Positions 6,795-13,770 of a stretch of 15,800 nt of DNA are shown one piece after another. Each line of letters starts with the position of its first letter. Position 1 is the stretch's first letter. Origin of the DNA: Lachnospiraceae bacterium UBA938 (GTDB lineage: Bacteria; Bacillota; Clostridia; Lachnospirales; Lachnospiraceae); contig DBDG01000031.1 of the NCBI GenBank assembly GCA_002293475.1, positions 1 to 15,800 of the forward strand, written 5' to 3'. The notes under the pieces were generated by a model. The model saw only the letters and a list, made by a program, of their open reading frames with translations. It was not told the origin of the DNA and ran no database searches. The position numbers and the translations under genes were made by a program.

Positions 6795-6841
6795 ATACCA
6801 TGTTCAATACCATGTTCAATACCATATAAATACCATGTTCA
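6795..6841. repeat. 12-bp iteron array upstream of the livJ promoter
   Basis: ATACCATGTTCA occurs at 6795-6806, 6807-6818 and 6830-6841, with a degenerate 11-base unit between at 6819-6829. The array begins 18 bases upstream of the livJ -35. Near-helical phasing and position allow an activator or repressor array; plain slippage is the alternative. The rest of the livJ-DUF378 gap up to 6956 is AT-rich with no further clear element. Confidence 0.8.
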
Positions 6842-6966
6842 ATAACAATGCAATATCCAGTAAATTTTGATAAATATGGCTGGATAAAAAATATTGGATA
6901 GGTAAGAATAAACCGAAAGCATTTTTTGTGTTTTCATGAGCTTTTGAACGGAATGGAGGTATTATC

Positions 6967-7185
6967 ATGAATAACAGAGCTTTGGACTGCATCGCCTTGA
7001 CGATTGCCATAATAGGTGCATTAAACTGGGGTTTAATCGGTATTTTTGACTTTAACCTTGTTTCCTTTATCTTTGGTAATATGTCATGGATTACCCGTAT
7101 AATATATACACTTGTAGGTATCAGCGGAATTTACCTCTTTACCTTCTATATGTATGCGGGCGGCAGAGACAGGATTCGGGACTGA
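6967..7185 (+). CDS. DUF378 family small membrane protein
   Basis: A 72-residue protein of the DUF378 (YuzA-like) family, function unknown. It has two predicted membrane helices, about residues 7-29 and 41-62, and the family's conserved IGALNWGLIGIFDFNLVSFIFG stretch (residues 16-37, NWGL at 20-23) followed by RIIYTLVGISGIY. The ATG at 6967 follows GGAGG by seven bases. It is a single-gene unit, divergent from livJ and convergent with rsfS, ended by a strong terminator. No convincing promoter could be fixed for it in the AT-rich gap. Confidence 0.9.
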   Translation: MNNRALDCIALTIAIIGALNWGLIGIFDFNLVSFIFGNMSWITRIIYTLVGISGIYLFTFYMYAGGRDRIRD

Positions 7186-7219
7186 CATTAATTGTTGATG
7201 TAACGGAAGGTAACTGTTA

Positions 7220-7252
7220 AAAAAGCGTGGGCAGTTGATGCTCACGCTTTTT
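7220..7252. terminator. Bidirectional intrinsic terminator between DUF378 and rsfS
   Basis: The arms at 7220-7233 and 7239-7252 pair over 14 positions (one G-U) around a 5-base loop. The stem core is GCGTG/CACGC, with an A-run on the left arm and a T-run on the right. On either strand the stem ends in T residues, so it can stop both the DUF378 transcript and the convergent obg-to-rsfS transcript. Confidence 0.9.
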
Positions 7253-7285
7253 CCTTCCTCGGCCGGCAGACGCCGTATGGCATGC

Positions 7286-7331
7286 TTATAAGTAGGCTTA
7301 TAGCAGGCTTGTTAGTAGGCTTATAGTAGGC
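7286..7331. repeat. Four-unit 11-12 bp tandem array downstream of rsfS
   Basis: Four contiguous units, 7286-7297, 7298-7308, 7309-7320 and 7321-7331, each fit TTATAGTAGGC with one or two changes or one inserted base. On the minus strand the array begins six bases after the rsfS stop. It lies between that stop and the terminator. Confidence 0.8.
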
Positions 7332-7336
7332 TCATG

Positions 7337-7693
7337 CTAGACCTCATGCGGGGATATATCCCGGCCGTCACGCCAGATCCTTTCCAGATTGTAGAACAAG
7401 CGATTGTCCTTGTCGAAGATATGGATGATAATGTCGCCATAGTCCAGTAATATCCAGTTGGCGGTATCATAACCTTCCACTTGCTTAACCTTATAACCGT
7501 TCATGCCCAGCAGTCTCTCCGCCTCATTGCTTAAGGTCTGAATCTGGTTGCGGTTATTTCCGGTGGCCAGAATAAAATAGTCTCCCAGTACGGATACGCC
7601 GCTGATATCAATGACGCGGATATCTTCCGCCTTTTTATTTTCCAGGGCTTCAATGGCAAGCCTAGCCATCTTTTTTGAAATATCATCATTCAT
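7337..7693 (-). CDS. rsfS: Ribosome silencing factor RsfS
   Basis: A 118-residue RsfS/Iojap family protein, normal length. It binds L14 on the large subunit and prevents joining with the small subunit when nutrients are short. The family motifs are visible: DIRVIDISGVSVLGDYFILATG (residues 24-45), followed by GYDTANWILLDYGDIIIHIFD and FYNLERIW near the C-terminus. It is the last gene of the obg-yhbY-nadD-yqeK-rsfS cluster, 28 bases after yqeK, and this order is common in Bacillota. A run of short tandem repeats and a bidirectional terminator follow. Confidence 0.94.
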   Translation of the reverse strand: MNDDISKKMARLAIEALENKKAEDIRVIDISGVSVLGDYFILATGNNRNQIQTLSNEAERLLGMNGYKVKQVEGYDTANWILLDYGDIIIHIFDKDNRLFYNLERIWRDGRDISPHEV

Positions 7694-7721
7694 TTATTCC
7701 TGTGCTCCTTCTATTATTCTT

Positions 7722-8336
7722 TTAGTCTTGTCTGGCATCAGTCTCGGTACCGAATTCATTTTTTAATGTATTTTGATAAAATTCATAGGTTTTCCGGGTC
7801 ATAGGATCGGTAGCGTCCGCCATAGCATCTAGATAAGCTAGGGTATCTTCCAATATCATGAGAAGAGCTTTGTCCAGATCGTGAAAGGCTTCCTTCCGGA
7901 CTGCCGCCAGATTAGGCGCTTTTTTCCTGCCCGGTTCAATATAATCGGCCACATAGATAATCTTTTCCAGCAGCGACATCCCTGGACGGCCGGTGGTATG
8001 GTTCAGGATAGCCTGGATGATATCCTCGTCCCGGATGCCATATTTTTGCATGGCCAGATAACTTCCGGCCTTGGCATGCAGTAGGAAAGGATTTTTACGC
8101 TCCACTTCATTGATTTCAATATTATGTTTTTCGCAGATGCTGATCTTCTTCTGGTTGTCAATATTTCTGGCACAGTCATGCAAAAGCCCGGCTATCTGGG
8201 CACGCCTCACATCGCCGCCGTGGCACATGGCCAGCGATGTGGCAGTATAAGTAACTCCCAGTGTGTGTTCAAACCTTCCGGCATCCAAGGACTTTTCGAT
8301 TGATCTACGGAGTTTGTTAAAATCAGCTGTTTTCAT
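7722..8336 (-). CDS. yqeK: YqeK, symmetrical Ap4A hydrolase (HD domain)
   Basis: A 204-residue HD-domain metal-dependent hydrolase of the YqeK family, which splits diadenosine tetraphosphate to two ADP. The metal-binding residues are in place: His24 (FEHTLGV), His53-Asp54 (LLHDCARN), His87 (LLHAKAG), His113 (ILNHTTGR) and Asp131 (YVADYIEPGR). The start at 8336 follows GAGGAG by five bases. It overlaps the end of nadD by 14 bases, so translation is coupled. The nadD-yqeK-rsfS order is conserved in Bacillota, which supports the assignment. Confidence 0.93.
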   Translation of the reverse strand: MKTADFNKLRRSIEKSLDAGRFEHTLGVTYTATSLAMCHGGDVRRAQIAGLLHDCARNIDNQKKISICEKHNIEINEVERKNPFLLHAKAGSYLAMQKYGIRDEDIIQAILNHTTGRPGMSLLEKIIYVADYIEPGRKKAPNLAAVRKEAFHDLDKALLMILEDTLAYLDAMADATDPMTRKTYEFYQNTLKNEFGTETDARQD

Positions 8337-8958
8337 CCCGGCTCCTCGTAGTGTAAATATTATGATTTAAGATATAGACCCTGACTGCCTCCGGCAGCAT
8401 ATACCGCACCGATTGACCCGCGATGATTCTGGCGCGGATGTCACGGGAAGATATCTCAATATTTGTAATCGGCAGAAGGCAGATATCGGCCTGATACTTT
8501 TCGGCTAAGTATGCTATCTGTGCCTTTATTTCCTGACGGCTCTTATCATTGCGTATCGCCGCCGCTATGGATGCCGCCCGAAAAATCCGCTCCGGATACA
8601 TCCAGGTATCCATGGCAAAAAGGGTGTCCGCGCCGACAATAAAAACAATTTCTTTATCCGGATAAACGCTTGTCAGCTGTTCTACAGTTTCATAAGTATA
8701 GGTATTGCCTATACGCCGGATTTCGATATCAGATACGGTAAAAAGCGGGTTGTCCGTCACCGCCAGCCGGGTCATCTCATAGCGCACGCCGGCTTCCGGC
8801 ATCTGGATATCGGCTTTCATATAGGAGCAGCCGCTGGGAACAAAAATAACCTTTTCCAGATCCAGATATTCTCCGGCCGATTCGGCAACCATCAGATGGG
8901 CTATATGGACAGGATTGAAAGTTCCTCCCAGAACGCCGATTTTACTGTTCTTCTTCAT
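8323..8958 (-). CDS. nadD: Nicotinate-nucleotide adenylyltransferase NadD
   Basis: A 211-residue enzyme that joins nicotinate mononucleotide and ATP to make deamido-NAD, a required step in NAD synthesis. The nucleotidyltransferase motif GGTFNPVHIAH lies at residues 11-21. IVGADTLFAMDTW (107-119) and the C-terminal ISSRDIR (169-175) are diagnostic for NadD. The start at 8958 follows GGAAGAG. It is 25 bases after yhbY and overlaps yqeK by 14 bases. Confidence 0.95.
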   Translation of the reverse strand: MKKNSKIGVLGGTFNPVHIAHLMVAESAGEYLDLEKVIFVPSGCSYMKADIQMPEAGVRYEMTRLAVTDNPLFTVSDIEIRRIGNTYTYETVEQLTSVYPDKEIVFIVGADTLFAMDTWMYPERIFRAASIAAAIRNDKSRQEIKAQIAYLAEKYQADICLLPITNIEISSRDIRARIIAGQSVRYMLPEAVRVYILNHNIYTTRSRDENS

Positions 8959-8983
8959 CGCTTCTCTTCCTATAACTAATATC

Positions 8984-9274
8984 CTATAACGGTAAATTTA
9001 TTTTCTTATTGTCTTTATTTTCTTTATATAAGACTATCTTTCTGCCGATCACATGAACGACCTGCGAATCGGTTCGTCCGGCTACTGTTTCGGCAATGGC
9101 CTGAGGGATGCCGGGACAGTTTTTGAGGACGGAAACTTTAATCAGCTCGCGGTTATTGAAAGCCTCGGAAACTGCTTCGGTGACTTCGGGGGTAAGCCCT
9201 GCCTTGCCGATCTGAAAAATCGGCTCAATAGTGCCGGCAAGTCCTTTTAAATAAGCTCTTTGTCTGCTTGTCAT
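8984..9274 (-). CDS. yhbY: YhbY, ribosome assembly RNA-binding protein
   Basis: A 96-residue CRS1/YhbY-domain protein, normal length, that binds pre-50S particles. The N-terminal RQRAYLKGLA is followed by PIFQIGKAGLTPEVTEAVSEAF, which holds the domain's conserved GKxGLT turn, and IAETVAGRTDSQVVHVIGRKIVLYK completes the fold. The start at 9274 follows AAGGAAG. It sits between obg and nadD, as often in Bacillota. Confidence 0.93.
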   Translation of the reverse strand: MTSRQRAYLKGLAGTIEPIFQIGKAGLTPEVTEAVSEAFNNRELIKVSVLKNCPGIPQAIAETVAGRTDSQVVHVIGRKIVLYKENKDNKKINLPL

Positions 9275-9307
9275 GATGTTCTTCCTTTACCAGTTCTGAT
9301 CAATATA

Positions 9308-9337
9308 CTTATAACATTGTTTATTACTAACTATGAA
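9308..9337 (-). promoter_or_regulatory. Possible promoter in front of yhbY
   Basis: On the minus strand, TTCATA (9332-9337) and an extended TGT-TATAAG (-10 at 9308-9313) are 18 bases apart. The -10 is good and the -35 is poor. If real, yhbY-nadD-yqeK-rsfS could be transcribed apart from obg. Confidence 0.35.
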
Positions 9338-9347
9338 AACTTTGCAA

Positions 9348-9379
9348 TACGCAAACCTTACGGTATGCGAACTTTACGG
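9348..9379. repeat. 16-bp tandem duplication at the obg stop codon
   Basis: The units 9348-9363 and 9364-9379 agree at 13 of 16 positions, and both contain CCGTAA on the minus strand. The obg stop (TAA) lies in the second unit, so the first unit is a copied gene end placed downstream of the stop. Confidence 0.65.
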
Positions 9380-10675
9380 ATAATAGTCAAAGGATAGCCC
9401 ATACATACGTACGGTATCCCCTTCTTCGATGCCGGCCTTTTCCAGTTCGTCAAGGATGCCGTTTTCCTTCAGGAATTTCTGGAAGAACACAAAACCTTTT
9501 TCCGATTCCAGATTGGTATAACCTAGCATTTTTTCGATTCGCGGCCCTTCTACTATATATTCTTCGGCATCTTCGTCATAGCTGACCGTAAAAGGATCTT
9601 GTGCATCTGTAAGCATTGCGTCAGGGAAGAATTCCGGTTCAAAGATGACCGGCTTGTCATCAAGCTGATCCAGCATCTGCCGGACATGATAAAGCAATTC
9701 GGTTATCCCTTTGCCGCTGACCGCGGAAATAGGAAACACTTTTATCCCCTGAGGCTCAAATTCGGCTTTGATACGCTCGATCGGATTGACCTCATCAACC
9801 ATGAACATGTCGGTCTTATTGGCGGCGATGGCCTGTGGCAGGTCGGCCAGCCTTTCATTGTAAGCCTTCAACTCCTGGTTGATCGCGTAAATATCCGCTA
9901 CCGGGTCACGGCCCTCCACTGAGGCGGCATCAACGACATGGATGATGACCTTGGTTCTTTCGATATGGCGCAGGAATTCAAATCCTAGGCCGACACCGGC
10001 GGAGGCACCTTCGATAAGGCCCGGGATGTCAGCGATCACAAACCCTTTGCCCTCACCTTTATCACCATTTAAGTCTACCACACCCAGATGCGGATTTAAA
10101 GTTGTAAAATGATAATTCGCTATTTTAGGCCGGGCATTAGATACTTTGGTTAAGAGGGTGGACTTACCTACATTGGGAAAGCCGACCAAGCCGACATCGG
10201 CAATTACTTTAAGTTCCAGTAAAAGTTCCAGTTCTTTGGCCGGCTGGCCCGGCTGGGCATATTTGGGTGCCTGCATGGTACTGGTGGCATAATGCTGGTT
10301 GCCGTTGCCGCCCCGGCCGCCGTTAAGCAGCGTAAAGCGCCGGTTCTGGGCCGACATATCGACAATCACTTGGCCGCTCTGCGCTTCTTTTATTATAGTA
10401 CCTTCCGGCACTTTGATTATGATACTTTCGCCGTCTTTGCCCCGGCAGTTCTTTTTTTTGCCATTTTCACCGCTTTGGGCTTTATAGGTACGGATATGGC
10501 GAAAATCAATGAGGGTATTTAAGCCGCCATCCACTTCAAAGATAACGCTCCCGCCGTGGCCGCCATCACCGCCGTCAGGCCCGCCGTTAGGTACATATTT
10601 TTCCCGCCGGAAAGATACATGACCGTCGCCGCCCCGGCCGCTTTTAACGATGATCTTTGCTCTGTCTGCAAACAT
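9374..10675 (-). CDS. obg: Obg family GTPase (ObgE/CgtA)
   Basis: A 433-residue essential GTPase that acts in 50S assembly and stress signalling. The order of domains is complete. The glycine-rich Obg fold covers residues 1-157. The G domain has G1 GFPNVGKST (165-173), G3 DIPGLIEG (216-223), G4 NKTD (286-289) and G5 SAVSG (317-321). The OCT domain covers about 355-433 and ends in the conserved RMYGLSFDYYP-type tail. The start at 10675 lies 11 bases after GGAGG. An intrinsic terminator separates it from rpmA upstream, so obg may have its own promoter, but none could be fixed with confidence in 10676-10771. Confidence 0.96.
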   Translation of the reverse strand: MFADRAKIIVKSGRGGDGHVSFRREKYVPNGGPDGGDGGHGGSVIFEVDGGLNTLIDFRHIRTYKAQSGENGKKKNCRGKDGESIIIKVPEGTIIKEAQSGQVIVDMSAQNRRFTLLNGGRGGNGNQHYATSTMQAPKYAQPGQPAKELELLLELKVIADVGLVGFPNVGKSTLLTKVSNARPKIANYHFTTLNPHLGVVDLNGDKGEGKGFVIADIPGLIEGASAGVGLGFEFLRHIERTKVIIHVVDAASVEGRDPVADIYAINQELKAYNERLADLPQAIAANKTDMFMVDEVNPIERIKAEFEPQGIKVFPISAVSGKGITELLYHVRQMLDQLDDKPVIFEPEFFPDAMLTDAQDPFTVSYDEDAEEYIVEGPRIEKMLGYTNLESEKGFVFFQKFLKENGILDELEKAGIEEGDTVRMYGLSFDYYP

Positions 10676-10746
10676 GTTCTGCTTTGCCTCCTAAATTTTA
10701 GCTATCTTAAATTCGCTGGATGAAGTTCGCTGTCATAAATCTTGCT

Positions 10747-10766
10747 GTTATGAATTGTTATGAATT
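10747..10766. repeat. Perfect 10-bp tandem duplication
   Basis: GTTATGAATT occurs twice without a gap (10747-10756 and 10757-10766), between the rpmA terminator and obg. On the minus strand it directly follows the terminator's T-rich tail. Confidence 0.75.
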
Positions 10767-10771
10767 AAGAA

Positions 10772-10800
10772 GGGCTTCAAACCATTGCCGTTTGAAGCCC
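10772..10800 (-). terminator. Intrinsic terminator of the rplU-prp-rpmA operon
   Basis: A perfect 11-bp stem, GGGCTTCAAAC (10772-10782) with GTTTGAAGCCC (10790-10800), surrounds a 7-base loop. On the minus strand it is followed by TTCTTAATTC. It lies 45 bases beyond the rpmA stop and ends the ribosomal protein transcript ahead of obg. Confidence 0.85.
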
Positions 10801-10828
10801 GCCCATTCGCTCATACACCCATGCATAG

Positions 10829-10845
10829 TGCAAGCCCTGCTTGCA
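10829..10845 (-). other. Short hairpin immediately after the rpmA stop
   Basis: TGCAAGC (10829-10835) pairs with GCTTGCA (10839-10845) over a 3-base loop and directly abuts the rpmA stop codon. There is no T-run, so it is not a terminator itself; it may shield the message end. Confidence 0.45.
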
Positions 10846-11130
10846 TTATTTCTCCACCGGATATACAGAAGCCTGTTTCCGGTCTCTGCCTTTTCTCTCA
10901 AAACGGAGAATCCCGTCAACCAGCGAAAACAAAGTGTCATCGCCGCCGCGCCCGACATTGACGCCGGGATGGATCTTCGTCCCGCGCTGTCTGTAAAGGA
11001 TATTTCCTGCTTTTACGAACTGCCCGTCGGCTCTTTTAGCTCCTAAACGTTTGGATTCGGAATCCCTGCCGTTTCTGGTAGAGCCGACCCCTTTTTTATG
11101 GGCAAAAAATTGAAGGTTCATATTCAACAT
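10846..11130 (-). CDS. rpmA: 50S ribosomal protein L27 (bL27) with Prp-cleaved N-terminal extension
   Basis: A 94-residue L27, located at the peptidyl transferase centre. It starts MLNMNLQFFAHKKGVGST. The Bacillota-specific extension with LQFF before AHKKG is the known cleavage site of the protease Prp, leaving Ala as the mature first residue. The start at 11130 is nine bases after AAGGAGG. An in-frame extension to 11154 exists but would run past that ribosome binding site. The prp stop lies within the same ribosome binding site, four bases before the gene. A short hairpin and the operon terminator follow. Confidence 0.97.
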   Translation of the reverse strand: MLNMNLQFFAHKKGVGSTRNGRDSESKRLGAKRADGQFVKAGNILYRQRGTKIHPGVNVGRGGDDTLFSLVDGILRFERKGRDRKQASVYPVEK

Positions 11131-11134
11131 GGTT

Positions 11135-11464
11135 TTACACCTCCTTAAATTCAATTTCTACATACTGATTTCCATATTCATGAAAGACACTTTTACAACC
11201 TAGCACATAGGCATCCATGAGCAGCCTTCCGGATTCGGACAGCGGCGCAACGAAGCGGCAGGTAATGATGCCCTCCTCCTCGATAGCGGCTACTTCCATG
11301 GCTGTCTGTGTCAGCTGTTCCAGCGAATTGACGGTATTGATGGTCAGAACCGACAGGGCGGCACAGACGATGTCTTCGCCTTTATCGGCATATCCGGCAT
11401 GTCCATGACAGGTAAAGCCCAGATATTCGTTGTGTTTTGTCTTTCTGATTATGATCTTGGTCAT
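11135..11464 (-). CDS. prp: Prp cysteine protease that matures L27 (YsxB family)
   Basis: A 109-residue YsxB/Prp family protein. It removes the N-terminal extension of L27 before assembly into the ribosome. The catalytic pair is present at the family positions: His22 in GHAGYADKGEDIVC and Cys34 at its end, followed by AALSVLT. It lies between rplU and rpmA, two bases after the rplU stop and with no strong ribosome binding site, so it is probably translated by coupling and at a lower level than its ribosomal neighbours. The matching LQFF site in the adjacent L27 supports the role. Confidence 0.95.
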   Translation of the reverse strand: MTKIIIRKTKHNEYLGFTCHGHAGYADKGEDIVCAALSVLTINTVNSLEQLTQTAMEVAAIEEEGIITCRFVAPLSESGRLLMDAYVLGCKSVFHEYGNQYVEIEFKEV

Positions 11465-11466
11465 GA

Positions 11467-11772
11467 TCAGCCGTTGATCTTGTCGATCTTTACTTGCGTG
11501 TATGCTTGTCTGTGACCTTGTTTCTTGTGATAACCGCTCTTACGTTTGTACTTATAGACAATCACTTTGCGGTGTTTGCCTTGTTCCATAACGGTTCCGG
11601 TTACGGTCGCAGATGCAACATCGCCGGCTACCTTCAATCCTTCATCGTTGATTGCGACGACCTCATCAAAGGTTACAGGATTACCGGGTTCGATGTCAAG
11701 CTTTTCTACTTTGATGACATCGCCTTCGGAAACTTTGTACTGTTTTCCGCCAGTTACGATAATTGCGTACAT
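11467..11772 (-). CDS. rplU: 50S ribosomal protein L21 (bL21)
   Basis: A 101-residue L21, full length, which binds 23S rRNA. MYAIIVTGGKQYKVSEGDVIKVEKL at the N-terminus and KYKRKSGYHKKQGHRQAYTQVKI near the C-terminus are the conserved stretches. The start at 11772 follows GGAGG by six bases. It leads rplU-prp-rpmA from its own probable promoter at 11873-11901, with a structured leader between. Confidence 0.97.
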   Translation of the reverse strand: MYAIIVTGGKQYKVSEGDVIKVEKLDIEPGNPVTFDEVVAINDEGLKVAGDVASATVTGTVMEQGKHRKVIVYKYKRKSGYHKKQGHRQAYTQVKIDKING

Positions 11773-11866
11773 ATGGTACCTCCTAATCTAACCGACATGC
11801 ATCGGTTTTACTCGCTAATTCGGCGGTATCCAGCGGATACGCTTTGAGCCTTATTATGCGGCATAC
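11773..11866 (-). ncRNA. Putative L21 leader (autoregulatory 5' UTR of rplU)
   Basis: The 94 bases between rng and rplU contain two hairpins on the transcribed strand: GTATCC/GGATAC with a 3-base loop (11826-11840) and AACCGA/TCGGTT with a 6-base loop (11790-11807), the latter just ahead of the ribosome binding site. Bacillota carry a known L21 leader RNA family in this position, thought to bind L21 and repress its own operon. Membership needs a covariance-model search; the position and two-hairpin form are what support it here. Confidence 0.55.
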
Positions 11867-13039
11867 TCATAAAGAATAACATCGGATCGGGACGGTGTCA
11901 AGGACTTCCGACAACGTTTTGCCGATTTTTTTGCGGGTAATTTCCATCAGACCCAGCGGCGTGATATCAATGACGTTTGTTTTTACCGAATCCCTTTTGA
12001 CAAGTTCGCGCATATAGGACAAAAGTTCCTGTTCATCTAAAGACGATTCCATATTGACGAAATCCACGATGATGATGCCAGAAAGATTGCGGATCCGTAC
12101 TTGACGGGCGGCTTCTTGCGCTGCCTGTTTGTTAAGCTCTAAGAAAGAAGACAGTTTTTTAGGATTACTTTTGCCGCTGTTAACATCGATCACCGTCAGC
12201 GCTTCAGTCGGTTCAATCACTAAGAAACCGCCCATATCCAGCCATATCTTGGTATTGAGGCTGTTTTGCAGATGTGTCTCGACGCTGTACAGCTTGCCCA
12301 GGGAAAGCAGGTCATCCTGATAGTAACGGACCTTATTGCCATACAGCCGGTGCAGTCCGTCATAAACATCCGGAAGGTCAGTAACAATCTTGTCATATTC
12401 ATTATCGCGGATATCCCTGACCGCTTTTATATATCCTTGATGTTCTTCATATAACAGGCTGTAGCAGGTGCGGTGGGGAGCATTCATCTGTAACTTGGCC
12501 AGTTCTTCGGCTAATTGCCGGATCTCGTCTAGGAGCGGCCCGATTTCGTCCAATTCTCCGGCGTTTGTCCTGATGATCACATGATATTTTGTAAAGATAT
12601 CTGAAAGCACAGCCAATTCTTTTTTTAAGTGTTTTTTTTGGACAGTGGATAATTTGCCGGAAAAAGAAAGTCCCGGTTCTTGACAAGAGACAACACAATA
12701 TCGGCCGGTCAGGGTCAGCTTGCGGCTGACAACGGGGGGCTTGGTTTTCACGGCCTCGGCAGTGATCTGGACGGGAATCTCATCATTGCCCTTGATATCG
12801 CTCAAATCCCCTTTTTGCAAAAAGCAGGTAAGCCCTTTTTCAACATCAACAAAGGCGGCCTTAAGCTCCGGCAATACCTTCTGCACCCTGCCGATATAAA
12901 TATTCCCCAGCAGGTCGCCTGGTTCGGTGACATGTAGCGACTGCAGCTTGTTATGCTGAAAAAGCATAACCAAGATCTGGGCACTTCTCTTTACGATAAC
13001 TATATTACCATCGACGGTACCGCGGCCGGTAACAGGCAT
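11867..13039 (-). CDS. rng: Ribonuclease E/G family protein, short form
   Basis: A 390-residue RNase E/G family endoribonuclease. The S1-type RNA-binding region is near residues 38-115 (GNIYIGRVQKVLPELKAAFVDV at 45-66). The DNase I-like catalytic part carries the two metal-binding aspartates Asp285 (VIDVNSGK) and Asp326 (IIIVDFVNM). The protein stops at ITRKKIGKTLSEVLDTVPIRCYSL, about where E. coli RNase E and G place the CPxC zinc-link that joins subunits. Only one Cys (387) remains there, and the small domain that follows in RNase G (about 490 residues) is absent. Whether this is usual for relatives was not checked. The start at 13039 follows GGAGG. The gene is 17 bases after the TIGR03936 gene and its 3' end holds the rplU promoter. 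Confidence 0.9.
   Translation of the reverse strand: MPVTGRGTVDGNIVIVKRSAQILVMLFQHNKLQSLHVTEPGDLLGNIYIGRVQKVLPELKAAFVDVEKGLTCFLQKGDLSDIKGNDEIPVQITAEAVKTKPPVVSRKLTLTGRYCVVSCQEPGLSFSGKLSTVQKKHLKKELAVLSDIFTKYHVIIRTNAGELDEIGPLLDEIRQLAEELAKLQMNAPHRTCYSLLYEEHQGYIKAVRDIRDNEYDKIVTDLPDVYDGLHRLYGNKVRYYQDDLLSLGKLYSVETHLQNSLNTKIWLDMGGFLVIEPTEALTVIDVNSGKSNPKKLSSFLELNKQAAQEAARQVRIRNLSGIIIVDFVNMESSLDEQELLSYMRELVKRDSVKTNVIDITPLGLMEITRKKIGKTLSEVLDTVPIRCYSL
11873..11901 (-). promoter_or_regulatory. Promoter of rplU-prp-rpmA inside the 3' end of rng
   Basis: On the minus strand, a perfect -35 TTGACA (11896-11901) lies 17 bases from -10 TATTCT (11873-11878), which is preceded by TGT (extended -10). The start point falls near 11866, just after the rng stop, so the transcript begins exactly with the structured leader. 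Confidence 0.65.
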
Positions 13040-13056
13040 TTATCTCTCCTCCCTCG

Positions 13057-13767
13057 CTAATCTGATAAGACCGACAAAGGTACAAACCGCATCTTTTCTG
13101 CGGTTTCGTCACCGCTATCCCGGCCATGGCCATAGGTCTCCAGACGGCATATGCACAGGGAATGCTCCGGTACTGTCAATCCGATGCTGTCAAAAAACGC
13201 CTTCATTACAAAGATAGGCTTGATATTGTCAGCGCTGCTGGCATTTACCATTAAATACACTTTGTCTTCCGTTACGTTCCTGTCATATATGAACGGCTTT
13301 AAATCCAGCATCCGGCTTACCTTGGATGTCTTCTTGTGATAGGGTATCTGCGGCCGGTTTAAGAAAGATATGAATTGGCCGGCCCACCCCTCGGGCATAA
13401 CAGTTCCCTCAGCAAAGCTTATTTCATAGGCTGCCGCCGCAACACTGGCCATGGCATTGCCGGCCGTGTCAGCCAGCGCCGTCACTGCCAAGATGGATAC
13501 CCCTTCAGCCATAACCTGATTGAGCCGTTCCTTGATATCCGTCACGTCCATAGCGTTTCGCAGCTCAATGTCCAAATATTCTCCCATACTGGTGAGGCCG
13601 ACCCCCAAAGGCGCGGCAAAGGACATGATCTGGTGCGGGCTGAAACCGCCGGAGTAAGCGATGTCGATTTTCGCCCGGCGGATTGCCTTCTGGAAATACC
13701 GCATCATATCCAGATGACCGATGTATTTCATGGCACCTGTTTTAGAAAACTTTATTCTTACCTTCAT
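13057..13767 (-). CDS. TIGR03936 family (DUF2344) radical SAM-associated protein
   Basis: A 236-residue protein of the TIGR03936/DUF2344 family, biochemical role unknown. The N-terminal VRIKFSKTGAMKYIGHLDMMRYFQKAIRRAKIDIAYSGGFSPHQIMSFAAPLGVGLTSMGEYLDIEL (residues 3-69) is the conserved part. The family nearly always accompanies or is fused to a TIGR03960 radical SAM protein, as it does here with a 3-base gap. The start at 13767 uses a GAGGA site that overlaps the preceding stop region, so translation is coupled. A partner or accessory role for the radical SAM enzyme is inferred from the pairing. Confidence 0.9.
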   Translation of the reverse strand: MKVRIKFSKTGAMKYIGHLDMMRYFQKAIRRAKIDIAYSGGFSPHQIMSFAAPLGVGLTSMGEYLDIELRNAMDVTDIKERLNQVMAEGVSILAVTALADTAGNAMASVAAAAYEISFAEGTVMPEGWAGQFISFLNRPQIPYHKKTSKVSRMLDLKPFIYDRNVTEDKVYLMVNASSADNIKPIFVMKAFFDSIGLTVPEHSLCICRLETYGHGRDSGDETAEKMRFVPLSVLSD

Positions 13768-13770
13768 TAA

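Noticed and set aside
10676..10771. Promoter for obg
   Set aside because: Several AT-rich -10-like hexamers exist, but none has a matching -35 at proper spacing.
10758..10958. Minus-strand open frame of 66 codons over the end of rpmA
   Set aside because: It is in a different frame from L27, crosses the rpmA stop and the terminator hairpin, and has no ribosome binding site or family match.
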